A stretch of DNA of 64,000 nucleotides, taken from NCBI GenBank assembly GCA_963920665.1, contig OY987268.1:250501-314500 (forward strand). Reading direction: 5' to 3'. Below the pieces are notes generated by a model. The model had not been told where the DNA came from. It saw only the letters and a program-made list of their open reading frames with translations, and searched no databases. Each line of letters starts with the position of its first letter. Position 1 is the stretch's first letter. Position numbers and translations under genes: made by a program. This DNA comes from Straminergon stramineum. Taxonomy: Eukaryota; Streptophyta; Bryopsida; Hypnales; Calliergonaceae. Below are positions 23,700-33,636 of the stretch, one piece after another.

Positions 23700-26600
23700 C
23701 TAAGGCTTGTAATCACTATTTCCTTTCACCTCAGCCTCGCTACTGTCACATCTAGTTCCCCATCGGTCGTCTTCATCGCTAGATGTCTCTTCCATATCGT
23801 TTGATGAAGATTGTACAATTTTCATTCCTTCTTGTACTTGTGTAGATGTGAATGATCTCATTGATCTACCGGTCTTCTTCTCCATTTTGGCTCTTAATAT
23901 AGCCTTACCAATGCCTTCCTTAAGGCTAGGGATTGTTTTCATTTTCTTCTTTGAAGAAACTTGATAGGTATCAAGTGGGGTTCTACCCACATTTGGTCTC
24001 TTGCTTGGAGAGGTAGCAAAGGGTTGCATTACTTTTTTTTTACGAGCTTTGATGGAGTCTTCACCCTTTGATATCTCTGCTTTTGGCGCTCTTTGAATAA
24101 TTAATTGCATTGCATTCAAAGACTGCAATGTTTGGCCTAATGATTTCAAGGAATGGCGTGGTGGATGGCCCCAATGTTGAATAAACATTGAAGCCAATGT
24201 CTCATCCTTATCATCATCATCGGTACATGATAAAATGGTTCGACTTGGATTGCCTCCGGAACCCATCTCTTTCGTAGGAGACAAATGTCTTTTTCGAAGC
24301 CGTGATTTCTTTGAACCATCCAATATCGTGGCACCGGTTTTAAATAGTGCACGCGGAGGAGCGCTACATGGTGGTTTGAGAGAATCTTCCATGAGGTGCA
24401 TTTTGCCAACACCATTGTTGACAAAAATTGGGTTGCCTGACTCCATTTAACGTGCTTCAACATTGTCTTCTACTTCATGTGGTTTGGCATTTCCAATATT
24501 TGCTTTCCCACATTTCTTGCTTGCTGATACCACTATTGACGCACCAATTGTATTGCACACGTTCATCGGAACGTTCACCTCACATCCTCCTTTGTCTTCA
24601 TATTGGTGATGTTTTTCTACCGCCATTATCGGGGATGGAGCATCAGAAATGGGAATCACTTCATCTTTTTCAAGACTCTCATCATTTGCAACCGTTGTCC
24701 TATTGGTCGCCTTTATCTCTACATACGTATCCTCCACGTTTGGTAGAAGATTTTTACTACTCATGAATCCAATTCCATCCACAAATCTAGCTATCGAAGG
24801 TACATCATCATCAAGCCCGCAATCATCTTCATCTGATCGAAACTCATACATGTCTCCATCCGCGACTCCGAAGTCTTCATTGTTTTGATTAGGAATCTCA
24901 AACATTTCGTCGTCAAAATTGTGCATATCATAATTCACAGCATCTCTATCATCAGATACAGATTCATCATCTTCGTCTTCTGAGATAGGCCCTTCCGAAT
25001 CTTTGGACTCCACGTTGTCATAGTACCACTTTTTTTCATCCTTCTCCTTTGATGCGGCTATGACTTTGGAATTGGTGTATACATACACTAAATCGGCTAC
25101 TCTCTGTGGCCTCAACTTGTTTCGGGATTTGTTGTGAACAAAAGAGTAGCTACTCCACTTTCGTTCACATGAAGATGATGACATTGGTTGGGCCAAAATC
25201 CTCTTTGCAATTGGAGCAATGAGCTTGCCACATGCACCCTCAAAATCCCACCAAGCATGTGCCGACAATTTCTGCTCAACCGGATCCAACATGTTGTAGA
25301 ACGGAGGATCTCGGTGTCGAAATGCTACAAACTCCTTCACTATGTCAGGATAAGTTCCTGGTTGACATATTTTCCTGATAACGCGCTTGCATGCGTCTAT
25401 TGCATCTTGATCGTCAACGAGTTCTTTATTGTGAAGAAGGTAAGGGTTCAAAAGAGCTCCTGCATAATGTACATTAGTCTCTACCATTTCCCGTCGCTTA
25501 CTAAACGATTTTTCGATAGGAATGGCTAAGTCCGAGGACAAACCAAACGGCTCTTTTCATAAAGAGAAGACATGCTTCTCTAAATTCCTCATAATGTGCA
25601 ACACCTTGCCCATGCATAGTGTCTTCGCATCCAAATCACGTAGACCAAATACCACAGGAGCCATCAATTCTCGAAAATTAGTGGTACGGGCCCAAAAATG
25701 CTCATCTAAAATTGTCTTCTTCACCTCCCAAGACTCCGTATGAGATTTTGCCTTCTTCGTGTCCCATAACTTGAGCACATATTCTACCCATTGTGGATCC
25801 ACCACACTTTGTTGCAATCCAACCTTGACCTTCAACAAACAAGAAATCATGAAGAAATTGGAGGCAAATCTTGTTTTCACCGACATCAATAAGTTATTCT
25901 TCATTTTGTGCTTTTCAAATATAGCTAGCGGCATATGCCGCAATCTGAAGAACTTCAAAACAATTAGGGCCTTTTCCATGAGGTCCTTCAACCATTCTTG
26001 CTTCCCCCAATCTTGAAGCAACAAATTCAAGGCATGCACCACACAACCTTGAAAGAAAATGTGCGGATATTTACTCGACACTATATTCCATGCTACTGGA
26101 TTTATAGGAGTGTTGTCTACAGTCACTTACACAACATTTGTGGGGCCTACTTGTTCTATAAATTTTTCCAAGACAGAGGCCAAAAAAGGAGCATTCTTTT
26201 TTATTCCACTTGTATCCACCGATCCTAGAAATTGCTCACCCGTAGAAGATAAAAGCATGGTATTTATAAATGGTCGATTGGTAACCAAGCTCCATCCATC
26301 AATAGACAGTGTTGCTCCAAACTTCCGAATGCTATCTTCGGTCCGACTATGAAGCTTTGTCTTGATGTTGGTCTTTATTTAGTCAAGCAATTTATGGCGT
26401 AAATCATGATACGATGGTAGAGCGTAGGGCCCACGGTACTCGGCTGTTTTTTTCACTGCTTCTTTAAATGTCGGATTTCAAGCTACGGCAAATGGTATGT
26501 TTGCCGCATAGAAGAAATTGGCCCACACTACATTCTAATTGTGTTTTGCTGCGGAATCAAAGCCATCCACTAGACTACTCTGTCTTTGAAGTCTACTGCC

Positions 26601-27023
26601 TGATGCCCTTGGAGTGTCATGATCACTGGATGTTTTTGTAATTCAGTTTGCTTCGAATCCTACACCAACAAATTCTTCCGGTGCTACGCATGAGTCCTCT
26701 TGAGTAGAACGCGCCATATGCCTCTCATTTGAAAAATCCCTCCTGACCATACGCATGCTACCAACATCTACATTGTCAATGATCAATCTCTGTGGGAATG
26801 CCCCATTAGATCGAAAAAATAGGATTTGAACATCCGGCGTCAATTGCGAACAAAGACTCACTCCTGTATCACGAACACCTGATGGGCCTTCATATCCTAA
26901 ATGGATCAACATACGGCTTATCTTCTTTGCAAACACCGAGTTGCAAGCCTTGCACTTTACCTTATCGGTTGATGGGGTACCATACCAACCAAACCAATCC
27001 TTGCTCATAGTGGCAAGGCACAA
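23700..27023 (-). pseudogene. hAT-family transposase, unit B, decayed
   Basis: A single frame of about 1108 codons, broken only by seven in-frame stops: 26643 TGA, 26535 TAG, 26478 TGA, 26379 TAA, 26127 TAA, 25557 TGA and 24447 TAA. Domains in order are a BED-type zinc finger (DWFGWYGTPS, KCKACNSVF, later LIHLG and Cys), a linker, and the DDE core with SIDGWS (first Asp) and VTVDN (second). A helical region and the hAT dimerisation segment (AWWDFEGACGKLIAPIA, SSSCERKWSSYSFVHNKSRN, ADLVYVYTN) follow, then a long acidic tail (DEDDESVSDD) and a basic, Ser-rich C-terminus. The conserved CERxWS motif is intact. Length is well above the 600-800 residues typical of the family because of the tail, which the unit A copy shares. 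The start is the ATG at 27023 or 27008. It is transcribed away from the accessory gene, on the same strand. Confidence 0.88.
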
Positions 27024-27289
27024 ATTTTAATTCCGTATATTGGAATCAAATTCAAAATGTGAAGACCAAATGAACAATGTCCAAATATAATTAAAAAATG
27101 AGTGCACAAAGCCTTGAAAATCAAGGCCCTCCTATCCATTGAACTATACATTAGCAAGTAAGGGACACAAAAATTGCAGCTCCTAGCCCTTGGAAATCTT
27201 AGCGTTCAGTTTTCAAGAGTGCTCTCAAATGACTTCTTTCCTACAATTATAGTCTCCCAAATTGGCCTGACCGTTTGAGACCATTTTTG

Positions 27290-27440
27290 AATCCATAGAA
27301 TATGCAATCCGACGTCAGCTGATTCCACGATGGACGGGTGGTCGAGTGGATGGCTGGTTTAGGGCGAACTGGAGCTCTGACAGCTAGTTTAGCGTGGACG
27401 GGCAGTCGAGTAGTCGGGCGGACAGGTGGGGTAGATCGCA
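27290..27440. repeat. GC-rich cluster between the two genes of unit B
   Basis: Motifs such as GGACGGGTGGTCGAG, GTGGACGGGCAGTCGAG and GGGCGGACAGGTGG sit 0.3 kb upstream of the transposase start. It occupies the same place as the clusters at 3265-3560 (unit A) and 11850-12000 (unit C). Confidence 0.55.
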
Positions 27441-27877
27441 TTCAATGCTTCAAGAGAGGTGGGAAATAATATGGATTTATGGATGGAATGAGGAGATTTT
27501 AGAAAATTATGGTTTTGTCAAAGGGTCTTATAATTTAAAATTTCTAGATTAGCATGAAAATAACATACTTCACAAAAAGGTGTCCTTCATAAATCATAAT
27601 AGCATGAATTTAAAAGACAGAAAAACAAATGATTCATTCAAAGATATATATATTGATATTTGGATATATTTAGAACTTCAAAACAAATCAAAATTCATCA
27701 TGAGTACAATGAATTACTAGTAGTACTCAACCCTTATAACATTCAAGCTACACTCGGTATACTTCTATACTATTAAACATAATAAAATAAGGAAAGCCTC
27801 TCTTCTATTTAAGAACCACTATTCTCTCCTAAATCGTAAGATGGCCCCTCCTTAGCCAAAAGTCTTGCACTCATTCG
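27441..27877. other. AT-rich interval between the accessory gene and the middle cluster
   Basis: No gene seen. It presumably holds the 3' end of the accessory transcript and the promoter side of the transposase. Confidence 0.3.
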
Positions 27878-30800
27878 TCAAGTATTTGGCCTAGGACTGT
27901 AGACAACACCTCCTCCGAATCTAACCTCCATGTCATTCGCTGAAAACTGTCGTTTGGTTTCCGGAGAGTGGTCATCATCATCGTCATCCTTTCTCTTCCG
28001 TTTTGAATTTCGCTTTGGAGACAAATCTACTTCTTCAACCTTCAAGGCCCTCAACGCAGCATCCACTCGATCTACGAACACATTGACCTGTTCGTCATCA
28101 GCTTCGATGGGTAACCCTATTGGTCAAAAATCAGCCAATAGAAACCCCCTCCATTTAGCTATGATGTCACCTATCCTCTTGTCAAATGCCCCAGCTACCT
28201 CCACAAATGAATACCCTGTAGTTGTTTCCCCATCTATTTCCACAACAGTATGAGCTTTGGCAGCTTCTTCCAACTTTGACAAGAAAAGGGCCCTACCAAT
28301 CAAAGTGTGATTATAAGCCCCGTATTGCTCATTGAACTCTTGAGCATGCTCCACCTCTACCCAAGTGTCGTTTGGCCCTTTCTTCACTTCTTTGTCAGAA
28401 AAGCGAAAAAACTTATTGTGTTGCACACTCCAATGGCCCCCCATGTTGCGACAAAACAATTCACGAGCCTCGCCATCTTCAATATCCCTGGCCCGCAACT
28501 CCACCTCTCTATTGACAATCATCCACATGAAAGGATCCACTAGCTCTCTAGACTCTTCATACAATCCATGTCGGCATTCAATTGAATCCCATGTGAGAGG
28601 TCGCCTCCAATGCAAGAAATTCTGGAACTGGTATGGCCCTTGATCAAGAGGAAGGGTCCATCGGTTGTATTCATGGCCGGGGGGCATATCTTCCAAGATC
28701 CCAAGCATTTCGTAGAACCAAGGGCTCAGAGGAGAATGACACTCAGCACAAACCGAACGAATGAGTGATGCTTTCACAATGCATGTCACGTGAAAAGTGT
28801 GGCGACATTGGCCCATGGTTAGGGCTCCTTCAGGGCCAAAAGGACCTTGGCAAAGGCTACAATGACTCTTCAAGATTCCTGGGGCTGGATCGCAAGCATG
28901 CACTACTGTCTTTTCTTTCTCCTTGATGTGCGCTGAAAGCGTGTTGTAAGGGATCCACCCTTCTTCTACTTCCAAGGCCCAATCGATGTGTGCAACATTG
29001 TCCTTCTTTGCGTGGTTCAACCGCTCAAACATATCATCCATGTCCCCCCAACATGTAATTTTGGTGGAACCCCTTAGATGTTCATAATACACCTTCTTGA
29101 ACCGAGCCAAAGAGTTCTCCACGACATTGCATTCTTCATCCAACTTCATTGCCAATTTCATAAGCCCTATCATTGCTTGAGATACTACAGAGGGTTTGTC
29201 TTGGAGTTTCTGTACCCATGCCAACCATCGAGACTCTAATCCACTCTTCGGCATGCATTCCTCCATGCCCATGATTCTTTGAAATCGGTCCAACTCTATC
29301 TCAACAAGGATTTTCTCTTAAATTGCTTCATCTAATTTCAACTATAGCTCCTCCACCTCACTGCCTTTTGTTTGCGTCGAAGCATCCTACAATGTACGGG
29401 AAACATTAGGAATGATGGTCCGTATTGCTTGTTCACATTTCTTGTCATTCCCAACCTCATCTACATTCAAGATGATGGACGCCTCCACCGCTTTTGCCTT
29501 CTCAAAACGAAGAGAGAATTGATCGCTCTCTTGACTTTCTTGTACAAATGGAATGTTTATGGAGTCTATGGTAGGCCTACCCCTCTTCAACTCTTGTACT
29601 TCGAGCTCTAATTCTTCGATGCGCTTTCTTTGAACAACCTTGTTACAACGTTCTTGCTCCATGTTTTTCTGCGACAGCTGCAGCTTCATTTCCAATTCCT
29701 CACACTTCATCTTCAGCCAATGAATGTCTTCCTCTAAGGCCATCAAACTTTTTAAGTTCATCACGCCACCTTCAAGAATTGGTGCCACTTTCTCGGTGAA
29801 ATTGCAAAAAGCCAAGGCACTAGTCAACAATTTAGGTGCCATTTTGGAAAATTCCTCTACCACGTCCCTAACCCAAGGAGTAATTTCAGCTACCATTTGA
29901 GCTGAAGTTCTCCATCTGTATGCGGTTTGCGAAATAGTACCCCAGCCCCCTTTTCCTACGGGCAAACTAGAGCTACCTGCCTCATTTTCGGGATTAGAAT
30001 GAAGATGTTGTTCTGCTAGTACTTGCCAATGACTACAACATTCTAACAGCTTTTCCAATTGATTGGTGGTGGGTATGGAACAAAGAATCTCCAATTGCGC
30101 TGAGCTTAAAGTTGCCAAATGTGGATGCCGTCCAGTTCTTGTGCTTAATATTTGTCTTGGGCTCAACCTTCTACTCGGGCTTACTTTTTGATGTGGACTC
30201 AATATTCGAATTGGGCTCAATGTTTGGCTTCGCCTTGGCGTTGTTGGCAGTTGAGAAATCGGAGTTGCATATTCCACCAAGCTCTCAAGACCTTTACTAT
30301 CTATGTAACCCTGAATTCTAGCATTGGTCCTTGCAAGTTGTTCCTCATTGACCTCTTCATCTGGCGAAAAAGGTGACCCACTTTCTTCTACCAGTGTTTC
30401 TTTGTTTGCAACCATGTCTAGACCGCCCAAGGTTGTTTCATTCGTTGTAGTTTCCTTGCTTGGAGCTATGCTTTGTGCACCTAATGTTATCACATTCGGT
30501 GTGGATGTGAAGCACGTTGGAGGAGTTGCAAAAACCTCTCCGTCCACACCTCCCGAGGAGACATTGCTCACTTCCGTGCAAGGTTGTGCCACTTCTATGG
30601 GCCTTAATTGTACTGTATCACCTAAAACCTCGGAGACCTTTGTTGTACGCGTTGTAGTATTTTTCAATACTTTTGGGGTCTTCGTTGGTTCACTTGGTTC
30701 TGCCTGAGAATCGTACAAATTGGGAATGTCTTTTTGATTGGATTGCAGTAAAAGTGGAGAATCCACCTTGGATGGACAAGTGCTCCAATCTACCTTGCGG

Positions 30801-31252
30801 TTTAAAATGAGTTTTGCATACACCATTGACGCCACACTGTAATTTATGCATCCCTTACTCCTTGGCTTGTCCCCAAATAGCGTCCACCACACTTCCTCTG
30901 ATCAATGCACAAAATGCTTATTGTTGCAATTACATGGCTTACAACAAAAACCATGTGTATGCACCACGTGGCAATCCCGAGGCCACAACTTGTCAATGTG
31001 GTACATTTTAATATACTTCTTGCATGTTTTGAAGGTCCAATATTCCCCTTCCTCCTCCTCCCAACCGCTCTCCGCTTTGATGTTTGGGTCATCTAAAATC
31101 TCATAGTGAAGCCCATGAGGGGCCCCCTTCGCTTTAGTCCCCTTCTTTTTTTCACCTCCTGAAATCCTCCCGTCGTTGGTAGGAACACCTTGATCTGCCA
31201 TGATAGATGATTTGAATTTTTGAGCCCTTCGAAAAATAGTACCAAGGCACAT
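27878..31252 (-). pseudogene. Accessory protein of unit B: coiled coil and RING-H2 finger, decayed
   Basis: One frame of about 1120 codons (start at 31252 or the ATG near 31201) with stops at 30902 (TGA), 29387 and 29342 (TAG), 29318 (TAA) and 28124 (TGA) and no frameshift. The N-terminal domain has TCKKYIKMYHIDKLWPRD, CNCNNKHFVH, then SVASMVYAKLILNRKVDWST. A Ser/Thr/Pro-rich linker and a coiled-coil region near 29600-29800 (LKMKCEELEMKLQLSQK) follow. Next comes a RING-H2 pattern at 28739-28861: C-x2-C-x14-C-x-H-x2-H-x2-C-x10-C-x2-C. A conserved-looking globular stretch (NRWTLPLDQGPYQFQNFLHW) and a nuclear-localisation-like tail (SPKRNSKRKRKDDDDDD) complete it. RING-H2 domains usually act as ubiquitin ligases; that activity here is inference. 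The N-terminal domain is shared with the accessory genes of units A and C. Confidence 0.7.
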
Positions 31253-31399
31253 GAGTACTATGAGATGTGTGTAAATAAGTAACAGCGTAAATCAGCAATA
31301 GTAACAAAAGCTCAAGGAACCCCACTCTCCACCCTGTAGGAGCAACTTACACTTAAAGCAGCAGTAGCACATCCAACCTGGCGCCGAAAGAGAGTAGAA

Positions 31400-31775
31400 G
31401 TGAGAGAAAATGAGGAGGCCATCCCCCCATATACCCGTCCGCCACCAAACCTAAAAAACATCCGCCCCAAAGCGAATCTGGACCTGCGGTCTGCCGCCTG
31501 CTTCGGTGGCGGTCAGGCAGCTCTCCGACTGCTTCGGTGGTGGACAAGCAACTGTCCAACCGCCCTAAACTGCGACCGGACCTCCCCTCCGCCAATCCCG
31601 ACCGCGGGCCGCTCCTGGACCATCCCGTCCATTAAGGCCGTCCACCATTCCCGACCAACCCTGCACCTAGCCGTCCGCTTAGGCCGTCCACTCAGGCCGT
31701 CCGCCATCGCTGAACGACCAAACGCTAGACAATTCACCTCGCTAGGACCCCACGTGACCTCAATCCGCCTACAGT
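31400..31775. repeat. GTCCGC-rich cluster upstream of the unit B accessory gene
   Basis: Dense CCGTCCGC, CATCCGCCCC, GCCGTCCACTCAGGCCGTCC motifs. A 126-codon plus-strand frame and an 80-codon minus-strand frame here are compositional. This is the probable 5' regulatory or transposase-binding region of the accessory gene. Confidence 0.6.
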
Positions 31776-31779
31776 CCTA

Positions 31780-33545
31780 AAGCATTGAATTCTGAGAAGG
31801 ATAGATTCATGTACCAAAAAAACCTCTTCAATGCTAGAAGTATCCAATGTAGTATTAATGTAAGAAAAGGTAATTCTAGATATTCCTTCCCACATTAAAA
31901 CATGCTCTCCAAACCCTATACCCTAAACCCTAAACCCTAAACCCTAACCCTCCAAAAGAAATCAGAATTATACAACCCTCAATTGTACATACTGAATTTA
32001 TAGCATTGCATGAATTTTCAACATTATTGATGTGATGTGTGGAATATGTTTTATCTATGAGGCTATGATTCCTTTGTAGTTTGGAATGCAACCATGACAA
32101 TATAATGTAGATGTAAACCTTACTTAGTTTGTCAATTGTCATGTACTCATGTTAGTATGTTACTCATGTAGATTTCAATTTTTCTTAAGATTTAGCACCT
32201 GAATTATCACTTTATTATGAGCCATTAAATAAATGTGGATCATTCAATTATAACTTGGAGTGTGTCTTCAATTTTTGATGTTGAATGTATTCATAGTTTA
32301 GAACACCAATATGAATATACTAAAAGAAATTATATTATCTCATTATTCTATTATAACATTTATCGAATGTATAGGATGGTGCTAAAATGATTCAAGCATT
32401 TTAATGTAATGTGAAATGTTGTGGACAAGATTAAAGTAAGCATTTATACAACAAAATGAATTGAAAATTCATATCATACACACTTTGACACTTATACCTA
32501 TGTATACTTGTGTGCATCCCAAATTGTAAACCGATCATAAATTTATCACAACCCCAAAATATTAGAGCTTAGGTAATGTACAATGTGATTGACCTTCAAA
32601 TATGATGAGTCTTCAATTACAAGAAATTAGAAATGGTCATACTTCAATGATTACAAGTGTGTTTCATCTCAAAACTTTTTTGCAAATAATAATATAGAGA
32701 GGTTCATAATATCATATCTTTTAAATTATAAATTTACATTATTGATTGAATTGCTTGTGTAGTTATGTAGGCCTAGGATTTTGTAAAATCTTGAACCCCT
32801 AAAGGCTTCATGCTTTTTTTCCCATCAAATATCACTCAAAACTACCATTTTGAATGCAAAGAGACAAAAATCTTAAAAATTGATTTTTGGGCATATTTAA
32901 CTATAGAAATTTATACTAGACTAGTATAAAAATGTGTGTGAGTAATCTTGTCATCTTGAAAACTTAGAGTACATACATTGCATGGTATTTGCATTTAAAG
33001 TAAGCCCCCAATTTTTTTTCTTCCATCTTGCCATACTAGATTGTTGGGCTTCTCATTTTCTTCACTTTAGATTTTTGGCACTAATGAATTTCATTTTAGA
33101 ATATCTTGTGTTGAAAAATTTAACTCTTAAGTGAAGACTGAAGAATCTTGAACCAAAAATTTAGAAATAAATCATTTAATTGAGATCACATATCATAAGA
33201 GTCTTGTATAAGAGTGTAGGGCCTTTGGGACTTTAGGGATTAATTATTTTCCTTGAAAGGCATGAAAAAGAATAATAAATTGAACCCTGAAGGCTTTTGT
33301 TACAATCTTAACATCGAATTTCTTTTGCTATTAGTCAAAAAGTATTGTTGACATTACAAACTTGTACAAAAGCACCAATGTAAAACAAAATTTCTTTACA
33401 CACTAATTTGAATTCTTTATTTACAAATCAAATGATTTTCCAAACAAGAGACTTTGGGATGTCACTTTTGATAGTTGTATCAATTTAAGACCTCATGACA
33501 TAACATATTAAAAATAATTTCTCTACTTTTCTTAATTCACCATGT
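31780..33545 (+). repeat. Conserved non-coding block, copy 3 (full length)
   Basis: AT-rich, without coding capacity, but aligned over about 1.7 kb with 47440-49080 in the same orientation and with 21770-23063 in reverse. Landmarks in order are CTTCAATGC, AGTATCCAATGTAGTATTAATG, a telomere-like tract, CCCTCAATTGTACATAC, TTATATTATCTCATTATTC, GTATACTTGTG, GGCCTTTGGGACTTTAGGG and CAAATCAAATGATTTTCCAAA. GC-rich clusters border both sides. It is probably an internal module of this element family, perhaps needed in cis; no function is shown. Confidence 0.65.
31911..31951 (+). repeat. Interstitial plant telomere-type repeat
   Basis: AAACCCTATACCCTAAACC followed by further CCCTAAA units, about five in total, then a degenerate CCCTAACCCT. 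The same tract in shorter form occurs at 47582-47613 at the same place in the other copy of the block. It is therefore element-borne and not a chromosome end. Confidence 0.8.
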
Positions 33546-33559
33546 AATGCAATCTCTGC

Positions 33560-33636
33560 CTGTTGCCCCGTCCGTCCACCCATCTCCACAAAGTTCAAAA
33601 CACCTCTCCCACTCGTCCACAGTTTTGTCAACCCTA
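33560..33636. repeat. Right subterminal region and terminus of unit B
   Basis: CCGTCCGTCCACC, then CTCGTCCACAG, ending TTTTGTCAACCCT at 33635. The last 13 bases are the exact complement of the left terminus. The next bases are already in the gypsy protease frame. Confidence 0.5.

Larger units (their letters stand above)
23064..33636 (-). mobile_element. Unit B: bipartite hAT-like element
   Basis: A 10.6-kb region begins CAGGGTTGACAAAA (23064) and ends TTTTGTCAACCCTA (33623-33636), an inverted match of 13 bases. It carries, on the minus strand, a BED/hAT transposase (23700-27023) and a RING-H2 accessory gene (27878-31252), with GC-rich clusters at 23090-23220, 27290-27440, 31400-31775 and 33560-33620. 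CAGGG-type ends are usual for hAT elements, which make 8-bp duplications. The flanks here (ATTTAGGC on the left, TAGTTGAC or ATAGTTGA on the right) do not match, so one end may be rearranged or the pairing may be wrong. The right end abuts a truncated gypsy element. Confidence 0.55.

Noticed and set aside
31911..31951. Chromosome end
   Set aside because: Only about five telomeric units, with transposon sequence on both sides and a second copy at 47582; it is interstitial.
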